From Cognatitamlana onchidii (lineage in GTDB: Bacteria > Bacteroidota > Bacteroidia > Flavobacteriales > Flavobacteriaceae), in NCBI RefSeq assembly GCF_004804355.1, contig NZ_SRWZ01000002.1:434001-498000 (forward strand): a stretch of 64,000 nucleotides of DNA, read 5' to 3'. Position numbers and translations under genes: made by a program. Of the stretch, positions 1 through 7,982 are shown piece after piece (the stretch's first letter is position 1; each line of letters opens with the position of its first letter). Under the pieces are notes generated by a model. It made no database searches and was not told the origin of the DNA. It worked only from the letters and a program-made list of their open reading frames with translations.

Positions 1-148
1 CGGAATTTAAGATGGATATAGTGGCATATTCAATAGCTAAGTTGTTGGTACTTTCTATAACCTTTCCTTTAATTTCAATGTCTTGATTCTGAGCAGAAAC
101 ATAGTTTAGATTGAAAAGTAATATAATAAGGAGTAAAAGGTGACGCAT
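1..148 (-). CDS. Secreted/outer-membrane protein with carboxypeptidase-like regulatory N-terminus (partial)
   Basis: Only the first 49 codons are in the window; the rest lies beyond base 1. The reading frame opens with a hydrophobic signal peptide (residues 1 to about 19, ending VSAQ) followed by QDIEIKGKVIESTN and EYATISIL, the usual opening of a CarboxypepD_reg-like beta-sandwich. In Bacteroidota this domain most often sits at the front of TonB-dependent receptors or of surface proteins. The family of the whole protein cannot be told from the fragment. The ATG at 146-148 was chosen because it gives a clean signal peptide. Confidence 0.75.
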   Translation of the reverse strand, partial: MRHLLLLIILLFNLNYVSAQNQDIEIKGKVIESTNNLAIEYATISILNS

Positions 149-228
149 ATGGGGATTCAGTTTAATCGAACTCCGCAAAAATAAGGATAATTAAACCTGG
201 CCTATTAGCGCTATTTATTAAAGTATTC

Positions 229-591
229 TTAATTTTTCTTTCTACTTGCCTTTGCTAAAGGGTTAAATGCAATGCATAAATCTAGCCAATAGGATAGGTC
301 TTTTTCAGTGTCAAAACCCTCGGGTGTTATAAAAATATAGCCCTTCATTGGACGACCAGTAAAATCCATGGGTAGGCAAACAGGTTTTGTAAGTTCATCC
401 AGGTATACATGTTGACCAATACGGGCCATTAATAAGCTATCACCGTATTTCTTGTCAATGTGAATTCCACAAAGCATTTTATTATCTAGTTTAAAGCATA
501 AGCCTCCCATCATTTTTAGTTCAGTGAAATGTACTTGTTTTTCATTTAACTGTTGCCGAATTCTATCGGCTAAATATTCGTCATAAGCCAT
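229..591 (-). CDS. TfoX/Sxy family protein, N-terminal domain only
   Basis: A 120-residue soluble protein matching the TfoX/Sxy N-terminal domain: GGLCFKLDNKMLCGI near residue 29, LMARIG near 54 and the late MDFTGRPMKGYIFI segment near 75. In Proteobacteria TfoX/Sxy promotes competence gene expression with CRP, but stand-alone N-terminal copies are widespread and mostly uncharacterised, so a competence role here is not supported. The C-terminus is lysine-rich (KASRKKN). It starts only 4 bases after the acyltransferase-like gene on the same strand ends, so the two are probably co-transcribed. Confidence 0.8.
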   Translation of the reverse strand: MAYDEYLADRIRQQLNEKQVHFTELKMMGGLCFKLDNKMLCGIHIDKKYGDSLLMARIGQHVYLDELTKPVCLPMDFTGRPMKGYIFITPEGFDTEKDLSYWLDLCIAFNPLAKASRKKN

Positions 592-595
592 GATC

Positions 596-1687
596 TTATT
601 TTTTTATTTTATCTGCCAATTTTCTTATTAAATTATATACAAAATGGTTGGTTTTCGCATAGTGAAATGAAATAAAACAAACCGCTATCATAAATATAAT
701 TGCGCCAGCAATAGCTTGGTAGGGTTCTAAAGATTTATACAGAAAACGTTTTATACCGTAACCTGTAAAGCTTCCATAAAGTAATATGAAATGAATAACA
801 TAAATAGATAACGTTTTTTCTCCTATTCTTGCTATTATAGATTTCTTTAAGAAGCGTTCAAAAGCATAAAAAAGTCCAAATAATATGATAACATCTCCCA
901 GTCTTGTAAAAAGGTAATTGTAATCGGCACTACGTTTTAACAATTCAATTTTAGTCATGTCATAAAGTTCCAGTAGAAACCAAGAAGAGCCATAAATGAG
1001 TAAAACACCAATAATGAAAAAGGACGCTACTACCAGTGGTTTAAATCTGTTTTTATGAACATGTCTAAAAAATACTGTAGATATAAACGCTCCAAAAGCC
1101 GTATACCCAAACCATGGCAAAATGGTAAATACCGAACCATTGCTTTTGGTCATGTAATTTGCAATTACAGCAGGGATATTATCTAAGGTTAGTGTTCTGT
1201 ATAAAGGTTCGGTAATGAAGCAGATACTACCAATTATAAAAAGAATGATGGAAAAAATATAAGTATGTTTTTTTAAAAGGATGTGCAAACCGACCAATAA
1301 TATAAGAGATAAACCAATACACTGTAAAACATCGATAACAAGAAAATAAGGATTGAAATAACCGCTAATCCATCCAAAAATATTAATGCGTAGGCTGTAA
1401 CCTATACCAATAAGTAAGAGGCCTCTAAAAACCCCTTTTTTAATTCTTGGCTTATCATTGCCTTTGGCATAAGCTCTTAACAGCAAATAAGTAAAAACTA
1501 AACCAGAAATTGTGAAAAACACTGGAGCTGTAATACCTCTAAAATAGGACCATGTAGTGTAAATTACATTATTCTTGTCTCTATATATTGGAGAAAGAAG
1601 GGTATCAATAAAGTGGCCCTGAAGCATCATTAAAATAGCAAAGGCTCTAACGGCATCAATGAAATAAAGACGATTAGATTTAGGCAT
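596..1687 (-). CDS. Multipass membrane acyltransferase-like protein (DUF1624 / heparan-alpha-glucosaminide N-acetyltransferase type)
   Basis: A 363-residue integral membrane protein with about ten hydrophobic segments. The start (RLYFIDAVRAFAILMMLQGH, residues 6-25) is the hallmark of the DUF1624/HGSNAT catalytic region, in which an acyl group is moved across the membrane to a sugar-like acceptor; the late segment GEKTLSIYVIHFILLYGS also fits. A related acyltransferase-3 fold is the alternative. Donor and acceptor are unknown. It is the first gene of a two-gene unit with the TfoX-like gene 4 bases downstream, and is divergent from the AGCS symporter gene. Confidence 0.75.
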   Translation of the reverse strand: MPKSNRLYFIDAVRAFAILMMLQGHFIDTLLSPIYRDKNNVIYTTWSYFRGITAPVFFTISGLVFTYLLLRAYAKGNDKPRIKKGVFRGLLLIGIGYSLRINIFGWISGYFNPYFLVIDVLQCIGLSLILLVGLHILLKKHTYIFSIILFIIGSICFITEPLYRTLTLDNIPAVIANYMTKSNGSVFTILPWFGYTAFGAFISTVFFRHVHKNRFKPLVVASFFIIGVLLIYGSSWFLLELYDMTKIELLKRSADYNYLFTRLGDVIILFGLFYAFERFLKKSIIARIGEKTLSIYVIHFILLYGSFTGYGIKRFLYKSLEPYQAIAGAIIFMIAVCFISFHYAKTNHFVYNLIRKLADKIKK

Positions 1688-1776
1688 GTGGTGGTTTTGC
1701 TGGTATAAAGATACCTTTAAATAATTTAAACAGAATGTTTGTAAAGTGATATATTTATAAAATCATAAGGATTTAA

Positions 1777-3135
1777 ATGGCCAAATTTATAGAATCATTT
1801 TCTAATCATGCCTGGGGTTTACCGTTGGTGATTTTGCTCATAGGAGGAGGATTGTATCTTTTAATATTATCGAAGTTTTTACCCTTTAGGTATTTTGGTC
1901 ATGCAATTCAAATTTTAAGAGGGAAGTACAATGATTCGAATCATTCTGGTGAGATTTCACATTTTAAAGCGCTGACCACGGCCTTATCATCTACCATAGG
2001 CATGGGCAATATAGCTGGGGTTGCTGTGGCTATTTCGGTGGGAGGGCCAGGGGCTATGTTTTGGATGTGGGTAAGCGCCATTGTAGGAATGTCTACAAAA
2101 TTCTTCACTTCTACATTGGCAATTATGTACAGAGGTAAAGATAGCTCTGGAGTTTTACAAGGAGGCCCCATGTATGTCATTAAAGAAGGTTTGGGAACTT
2201 CTTGGAAACCCTTAGCCATAATGTTTAGTCTTTTTGGAATGATAGGTGCACTTCCTGTTGTAAATGTTAATCAATTAACACAAGCTATCAATGATATTGT
2301 TCTAATCCCAAATGGTGTGGAGGTAGGATTTAAGTCTAACTTAATTCTGGCTTTTGTTCTCGTAGTTATTACCGCAGCTATTATTCTTGGGGGATTAAAA
2401 CGTATTAGTAATGCAGCCTCTAAGCTAGTGCCTAGTATGGTATTGCTTTATTTTGGGTTGGTACTCTTTATCTTACTGGCTAATTATGAACAGGTTCCAA
2501 AATATACCATGTTAATTTTTACGGATGCTTTTTCGGCAAATTATTATAAAGGCGACCCTTTTTTAGGTGGTGTATTAGGAGGTTTAATGTTATTGGGTAT
2601 TCGTAGGGGCGCTTTTTCAAATGAGGCTGGTATCGGCACAGCTCCAATGGCTCATGGAGCAGCAAAAACAAATGAACCTATTCGGGAAGGGTTGGTAGCC
2701 ATGTTAGGACCTGCTATTGATACGCTAGTGGTTTGTACATTAACAGCATTGGCCATTCTTGTAACTGGTGTATGGCAGTCATCATCCTATGATGGTGTAA
2801 GCTTAACCGCCGCCGCTTTTAATCAGGTTATGCCCCAATATGGGAGCTATTTATTAATGATTTGCGTGATTATTTTTAGTGTGTCTTCTCTTTTTTCTTA
2901 TGCTTATTATGGTACAAAATGTATGTCTTTTTTATTCGGATCCCATAAGAAACACTATTATAACTATATTTATATTATCAGTATTGTAATGGCTGCTACT
3001 ATGCCATTTAGTATCATACTAAATTTAATTGATGGTGTTTTTGCCCTTATGGCAATTCCAACCATGGTATCAACCATCATATTGGCACCTAAAGTAGTAA
3101 AAGAGATTAAAGCATATAAAATGAAATATGACTAA
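1777..3135 (+). CDS. Sodium:alanine (AGCS family) symporter
   Basis: A 452-residue inner-membrane transporter with about eleven hydrophobic segments. AGCS landmarks are present: STIGMGNIAGVAVA near residue 75, GGPGAMFWMW at 89-98 and FSNEAGIGTAPMAHGAAKT starting at 280. The family couples Na+ (or H+) influx to uptake of alanine, glycine or related small amino acids. The stop codon overlaps the start of the downstream DUF4212 gene by 8 bases, implying translational coupling with an unrelated two-subunit symporter, which is an uncommon arrangement. Exact substrate cannot be told from sequence. Confidence 0.93.
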   Translation: MAKFIESFSNHAWGLPLVILLIGGGLYLLILSKFLPFRYFGHAIQILRGKYNDSNHSGEISHFKALTTALSSTIGMGNIAGVAVAISVGGPGAMFWMWVSAIVGMSTKFFTSTLAIMYRGKDSSGVLQGGPMYVIKEGLGTSWKPLAIMFSLFGMIGALPVVNVNQLTQAINDIVLIPNGVEVGFKSNLILAFVLVVITAAIILGGLKRISNAASKLVPSMVLLYFGLVLFILLANYEQVPKYTMLIFTDAFSANYYKGDPFLGGVLGGLMLLGIRRGAFSNEAGIGTAPMAHGAAKTNEPIREGLVAMLGPAIDTLVVCTLTALAILVTGVWQSSSYDGVSLTAAAFNQVMPQYGSYLLMICVIIFSVSSLFSYAYYGTKCMSFLFGSHKKHYYNYIYIISIVMAATMPFSIILNLIDGVFALMAIPTMVSTIILAPKVVKEIKAYKMKYD

Positions 3136-3400
3136 ACAAAAAGCAACAAAAAGAGCGCATGCTAAGTCTTATTGGAAAGACAATATCAAATACGTACTTA
3201 TACTTTTGAGTATCTGGTTTCTCGTGTCTTTTGGAGCCTCTATTATATTTAAAGATGCTTTAAATGAGATAAGGTTTGGTGGGTTTAAACTGGGGTTTTG
3301 GTTTGCCCAGCAGGGGTCCATGTATGTTTTTGTGATCCTCATTTTCGTGTACGTTCGATTAATGAATAAACTAGATAAAAAATATGGCTATGATAAGTAG
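3128..3400 (+). CDS. DUF4212 small subunit of sodium/solute symporter
   Basis: A 90-residue membrane protein with two predicted helices (about 23-43 and 60-80). The second helix and tail, GFWFAQQGSMYVFVILIFVY then RLMNKLDKKYGYDK, are the DUF4212 signature. This family is found next to the large SSS subunit of the VC_2705 type and is thought to be its small partner. It overlaps the AGCS gene by 8 bases upstream, and the next gene starts either inside its last codons (3384) or one base after its stop (3402). Confidence 0.9.
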   Translation: MTKQKATKRAHAKSYWKDNIKYVLILLSIWFLVSFGASIIFKDALNEIRFGGFKLGFWFAQQGSMYVFVILIFVYVRLMNKLDKKYGYDK

Positions 3401-5111
3401 CATGGCGGAGCCTATAGGAGTTCAAAATTGGACTTATATTTTGGTTGGGTTAACATTCGCATTGTACATAGGTATCGCTATTTGGTCTAGAGCAGGTTCA
3501 ACCGAAGAGTTTTATGTTGCAGGTGGCGGGGTATCGCCATGGGCCAATGGCATGGCAACTGCTGCAGATTGGATGAGCGCAGCGTCGTTCATTTCTATGG
3601 CAGGAATCATTTCTTTTGCAGGTTACGATGGTGCTGTATATTTAATGGGATGGACCGGCGGTTATGTATTATTAGCTCTATTATTAGCACCGTATTTAAG
3701 GAAATTTGGAAAGTTTACCGTACCCGATTTTATTGGAGACAGGTATTATTCTAAAACAGCTAGAATAGTAGCCGTTTTTTGTGCTTTATTAGTATCATTT
3801 ACCTATGTGGCTGGACAAATGCGGGGTGTGGGTATTGTGTTTTCAAGATTTCTTGAAGTCGATATAAACACAGGGGTTATAATAGGGATGTTAATTGTAC
3901 TTTTTTATGCCGTTTTAGGAGGGATGAAAGGCATTACCTATACGCAGGTGGCACAGTATTGTGTGCTCATTTTTGCTTTTATGGTTCCCGCCATATTTAT
4001 ATCTATTCAAATGACAGGGCAAGCCATCCCACAATTAGGATTTGGAAGTGAATTAAATGATGGCTCAGGAATCTACCTTTTAGATAAACTAGATGGCTTA
4101 AGTACGCAATTAGGCTTTGCAGAATATACAGAGGGATCTAAATCGAGCATAGATATTTTTGCTATTACCTTAGCACTTATGGTCGGTACAGCCGGTTTGC
4201 CTCATGTTATAGTCCGTTTTTTTACTGTAAAAAAAGTGAAAGATGCTCGGAAGTCTGCTGGTATTGCCTTGTTGCTTATAGTGTTATTATATTCCACTGC
4301 ACCGGCAGTGGCCGTATTTGCACGTACAAATATGATTGAAACGGTGTCAGATAAGCCATATAATTCGGTGCCAGATTGGTTTAAAAAATGGGAGACAACA
4401 GGATTAATTAGTTTTACAGATAAAAATGGAGATGGTACCATTCAATATCTGGCAGACTCTAATAAGAACGAACTAACCATAGACAGGGATATCATGGTTT
4501 TAGCAAACCCAGAAATTGCCAAACTTCCCAACTGGGTTATTGCGCTTGTAGCAGCAGGAGGGTTAGCAGCGGCGTTATCTACGGCAGCAGGGTTATTATT
4601 GGTAATCTCCTCTTCTGTGTCTCACGATCTTATAAAAAAAATAATGAACCCTGGTATCTCAGAAAAAGGCGAGTTGGTTGCCGCACGGTTGTCGGCCGTA
4701 GGAGCCGTATGTGTTGCTGGGTACTTTGGTATTAACCCGCCTGGGTTTGTAGCAGCAGTAGTGGCGCTAGCTTTTGGTTTGGCAGCCGCTTCTTTTTTTC
4801 CAGCTATTATTTTGGGAATTTTTTATAAGAGAATGAATAAGGAAGGAGCCATTGCAGGCATGTTGGTTGGGATTATATGCATGCTTTTGTATATGATAAA
4901 ATATAAATTGGGATGGTTTGATGAGGTGCTACCCGATAAGAGTGAATGGTGGTTTGGTATCTCGCCCGAAGGATTTGGATCTGTAGCCATGATTCTTAAT
5001 TTTATAGTTTCGATAACAGTTATGATGTTTACAGCATCGCCGCCAGAAGACGTGCAAGACATTGTTGAGAATATAAGAATACCAAGCGGAGCAGGAGAGT
5101 CAACACACTAA
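3384..5111 (+). CDS. Sodium:solute symporter large subunit (SSS family, VC_2705/ActP-like)
   Basis: A 575-residue transporter with about thirteen helices. TAADWMSAASFISMAGI (near residue 59) is the SSS sodium-binding region, and GGLAAALSTAAGLLLVISSS near 398 is typical of the acetate/pyruvate-type branch. Between helices it carries a loop with an EF-hand-like stretch, DKNGDGTI, at residues 346-353. The start is ambiguous: ATG 3384 overlaps the DUF4212 gene by 17 bases, while ATG 3402 follows the DUF4212 stop (3398-3400) by one base; both give the same membrane core. The position before acetyl-CoA synthetase suggests uptake of acetate or a similar short carboxylate (inference). Confidence 0.92.
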   Translation: MAMISSMAEPIGVQNWTYILVGLTFALYIGIAIWSRAGSTEEFYVAGGGVSPWANGMATAADWMSAASFISMAGIISFAGYDGAVYLMGWTGGYVLLALLLAPYLRKFGKFTVPDFIGDRYYSKTARIVAVFCALLVSFTYVAGQMRGVGIVFSRFLEVDINTGVIIGMLIVLFYAVLGGMKGITYTQVAQYCVLIFAFMVPAIFISIQMTGQAIPQLGFGSELNDGSGIYLLDKLDGLSTQLGFAEYTEGSKSSIDIFAITLALMVGTAGLPHVIVRFFTVKKVKDARKSAGIALLLIVLLYSTAPAVAVFARTNMIETVSDKPYNSVPDWFKKWETTGLISFTDKNGDGTIQYLADSNKNELTIDRDIMVLANPEIAKLPNWVIALVAAGGLAAALSTAAGLLLVISSSVSHDLIKKIMNPGISEKGELVAARLSAVGAVCVAGYFGINPPGFVAAVVALAFGLAAASFFPAIILGIFYKRMNKEGAIAGMLVGIICMLLYMIKYKLGWFDEVLPDKSEWWFGISPEGFGSVAMILNFIVSITVMMFTASPPEDVQDIVENIRIPSGAGESTH

Positions 5112-5228
5112 GAGGGATATTTATGAATTCTGCAGAAAGAATGCAGTCACTCGTAGAAAAAGTTTATTCCAAAATCAATTATTTGCTATTTTAGAACACC
5201 TTTTAAACTTAAATAAAACTAATAACGC

Positions 5229-7136
5229 ATGAGTAATTACCACATAAAACATTTAGAAGAATACTATCAAGTTTATAGAAAATCTGTAAGAGAACCTGAA
5301 AACTTTTGGGAAGAGATTGCTGAAGAGCATTTTATGTGGCAGCGAAAGTGGGATAAGGTATTAAGCTGGGATTTTTCAAAACCTGAAGTGTCTTGGTTTG
5401 AAGGGGCAAAGCTAAATATTACAGAGAACTGTATAGACCGACATCTAGCAACTAGAGGAAACAAAACGGCAATACTCTTTGAACCTAATGATCCTAAAGA
5501 GGAGACTGAACATATCACTTATTCTCAATTACATGAGCGCGTTAATAAGTTTGCCAATGTTTTAAAACTAAAAGGCATAAAAAAGGGAGATCGGGTATGT
5601 ATTTATTTACCTATGATTCCCGAATTGGCCATTTCGGTTTTAGCTTGTGCTAGGATAGGCGCCATTCATTCTGTGGTATTTGCTGGGTTTTCTTCAACGG
5701 CTTTATCAACCAGAATAAACGATAGTGATTGTAAAATGGTGATAACTAGCGATGGGTCATACAGAGGTGCAAAAACTATCGATTTAAAAGGTATAGTGGA
5801 TGATGCTTTAAAAGATTGTTCCTGTGTGCAAAGCGTTTTAGTGGCAAAGCGTATTCATTCAGATATCAAGATGAAAGCAGATAGAGATGAATGGTTACAG
5901 CCTTTACTAGATAAGGCTTCTCCAGTATGTAAGGCTGAAGTTATGAATGCGGAAGATCCACTATTTATATTATATACGTCTGGATCTACAGGAATGCCCA
6001 AGGGGATGGTGCATACCACAGCTGGGTATATGGTGCATACAGCTTATACATTTAAAAATGTATTTCAATATCGTGAAAACGATATCTATTGGTGCACGGC
6101 AGACATCGGTTGGATTACTGGGCATAGTTATATCGTTTATGGCCCTCTAGCTAATGGAGCTACCACCGTTATGTTTGAAGGAGTTCCTAGTTACCCTGAT
6201 TTTGGTCGTTTTTGGGACATTGTTCAAAAGCATAAGGTCAATCAGTTCTATACAGCCCCTACGGCTATTAGAGCATTGGCTAAAGAAGGAGTAGGTCTTG
6301 TTGAAAAATATGATTTATCCTCACTAAAAGTATTGGGCTCTGTTGGAGAGCCTATAAATGAGGAGGCATGGCACTGGTATAATGATAATGTGGGTAAAAA
6401 GAAAAGTCCCATAGTAGATACTTGGTGGCAAACAGAAACGGGGGGTATTATGATAACACCCATTCCATTCGTAACACCAACCAAACCAACATATGCCACG
6501 TTACCATTTATAGGTATTCAGCCTGCTTTAATGGATGAGCAAGGAACAGAATTAAAAGGGAATCAGGTGGAAGGACGCTTATGTATAAAATTCCCTTGGC
6601 CAAGTATGGCAAGGACTATTTGGGGTAATCATCAGCGTTATAAGGATACTTATTTTTCAGCATTTAAAAACAAGTATTTTACAGGAGATGGTGCATTACG
6701 CGATGAGGTTGGTTATTACAGAATTACAGGTAGGGTAGATGATGTGATTATTGTTTCTGGGCATAATTTAGGAACAGCGCCTATAGAAGATGCTATTAAT
6801 GAACATCCTGCAGTAGCCGAATCTGCTATAGTAGGATTCCCTCATGAGGTTAAAGGCAGTGCTTTGTATGGTTACATAACTTTAAAAGAAACAGGAGAGT
6901 CCAGAGATCAGAATAACTTACGTAAAGAGATTAATCAAATAATTACCGAGCATATTGGACCTATTGCCAAATTAGATAAAATACAATTTACCGGAGGCTT
7001 GCCCAAAACGCGATCCGGAAAAATTATGCGACGTATTTTAAGAAAAATAGCTTGCAAAGAAACATCAAATCTTGGAGATACATCTACATTACTAAACCCT
7101 GAGGTGGTTAAGGAGATTATCGATCAGTCTTTATAA
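5229..7136 (+). CDS. acs: Acetyl-CoA synthetase
   Basis: A 635-residue AMP-forming ligase, full length for Acs, which makes acetyl-CoA from acetate, ATP and CoA in the cytoplasm. Visible motifs are the phosphate loop YTSGSTGMPKG (about 249-259), GWITGHSYIVYGPL, the adenylate motif WWQTETGG, and PKTRSGKIMRR with K598 as the conserved catalytic lysine that is reversibly acetylated in known Acs enzymes. Lies 117 bases after the SSS symporter on the same strand. A TATTTTAG element at 5187-5194 could be a -7 box, so it may have its own promoter as well as read-through from the transporter genes. Confidence 0.96.
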   Translation: MSNYHIKHLEEYYQVYRKSVREPENFWEEIAEEHFMWQRKWDKVLSWDFSKPEVSWFEGAKLNITENCIDRHLATRGNKTAILFEPNDPKEETEHITYSQLHERVNKFANVLKLKGIKKGDRVCIYLPMIPELAISVLACARIGAIHSVVFAGFSSTALSTRINDSDCKMVITSDGSYRGAKTIDLKGIVDDALKDCSCVQSVLVAKRIHSDIKMKADRDEWLQPLLDKASPVCKAEVMNAEDPLFILYTSGSTGMPKGMVHTTAGYMVHTAYTFKNVFQYRENDIYWCTADIGWITGHSYIVYGPLANGATTVMFEGVPSYPDFGRFWDIVQKHKVNQFYTAPTAIRALAKEGVGLVEKYDLSSLKVLGSVGEPINEEAWHWYNDNVGKKKSPIVDTWWQTETGGIMITPIPFVTPTKPTYATLPFIGIQPALMDEQGTELKGNQVEGRLCIKFPWPSMARTIWGNHQRYKDTYFSAFKNKYFTGDGALRDEVGYYRITGRVDDVIIVSGHNLGTAPIEDAINEHPAVAESAIVGFPHEVKGSALYGYITLKETGESRDQNNLRKEINQIITEHIGPIAKLDKIQFTGGLPKTRSGKIMRRILRKIACKETSNLGDTSTLLNPEVVKEIIDQSL

Positions 7137-7153
7137 TTTGATAAGCAGTCCTA

Positions 7154-7187
7154 AAGAGGGTTAAGAATGCAATACTTTAACCCTCTT
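7154..7187. terminator. Hairpin between convergent acs and FAH-family genes
   Basis: An 11-base-pair perfect inverted repeat (AAGAGGGTTAA / TTAACCCTCTT) with a 12-base loop lies in the 69-base gap between two convergent genes. The following T tract is weak (ATTAAACGAGTTTTT), so it may act as a bidirectional but modest terminator or as an RNA 3' end stabiliser. Confidence 0.65.
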
Positions 7188-7205
7188 ATTAAACGAGTTT
7201 TTAGA

Positions 7206-7820
7206 TTATATCAATTTAAAATCAAGAAGCAGTTCGTCTTCAATAAAAGCTTCTAAATGATCTCCTTTATAATTTAAACCAGCACCTGTAGCAGGAGTAC
7301 CAGTAAAGATTAAATCACCGGGTTCTAAGGTCATAAACTTGGAGACATAAGCAATTATTTCGTTAAAATTATATATCATATCACTGGTGTTTCCAGTTTG
7401 AATGTTATTACCATTGATATTCAAGCTAAAGTTAATATCGTTAATATTTTTAAAATGAGATATGGGTTTAAAGCCATTTACTGGAGAAGCCCCATCAAAG
7501 CCTTTAGCTAAAGCCCAAGGTCCTTTATTGGCTCTACTAGGTCCTAACACATCTTTAGCCGTATAATCAATACCAATACCAATTTCGCTAATGTGTGAAG
7601 CAGCCTCGGCTTCAGAAATGTTCTTACCTGTTTTTCCAATTTTAGCTACGAGCTCTACTTCAAATACCAGCTCGTTTGTAATTTCTGGAAATGTAATATC
7701 CTTATTATCGGTTACCAAAGTACTTTCCGCTTTAATGAAAATGAGCTGATTCCCTGTTTTTAATCCTGGGATGTCATTTTTATCGTTTACATAGTTCTTT
7801 CCGATACCTATAATTTTCAT
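7206..7820 (-). CDS. Fumarylacetoacetate hydrolase (FAH) family protein
   Basis: A 204-residue protein of the short FAH/acylpyruvase type. Typical motifs are LVFEVELVAKIGK (near 50), GIDYTAKDVLGPSRANKGPW (near 77) and LIFTGTPATGAG (near 165), which contribute metal-binding acidic residues and the catalytic region. Members cleave C-C bonds in 3-acylpyruvates or decarboxylate oxaloacetate; which of these applies here cannot be read from the sequence. Single gene, convergent with acs and divergent from the ABC exporter. Confidence 0.88.
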   Translation of the reverse strand: MKIIGIGKNYVNDKNDIPGLKTGNQLIFIKAESTLVTDNKDITFPEITNELVFEVELVAKIGKTGKNISEAEAASHISEIGIGIDYTAKDVLGPSRANKGPWALAKGFDGASPVNGFKPISHFKNINDINFSLNINGNNIQTGNTSDMIYNFNEIIAYVSKFMTLEPGDLIFTGTPATGAGLNYKGDHLEAFIEDELLLDFKLI

Positions 7821-7941
7821 GTTTAAGATTTTTTAGATTAACTAATTTTAAATGCATAAAAGTACATAATAATGCCCCTCGTCTCTTGGATTTTTCATGG
7901 TTTTTTTGATGTCAAACCAGTATTTCTTTGTTTGGATTACT

Positions 7942-7968
7942 AGGTAGGCTTCCTTAAAACACCTACCT
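7942..7968 (+). promoter_or_regulatory. Inverted repeat just upstream of the ABC exporter gene
   Basis: A 7-base-pair inverted repeat, AGGTAGG at 7942-7948 and CCTACCT at 7962-7968, is separated by 13 bases and ends 14 bases before the ATG at 7983. No T tract follows, so it is not a terminator. It could be an operator or a leader hairpin affecting translation of the exporter; this is inference. Confidence 0.35.
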
Positions 7969-7982
7969 TTCACGTAAAAAAC

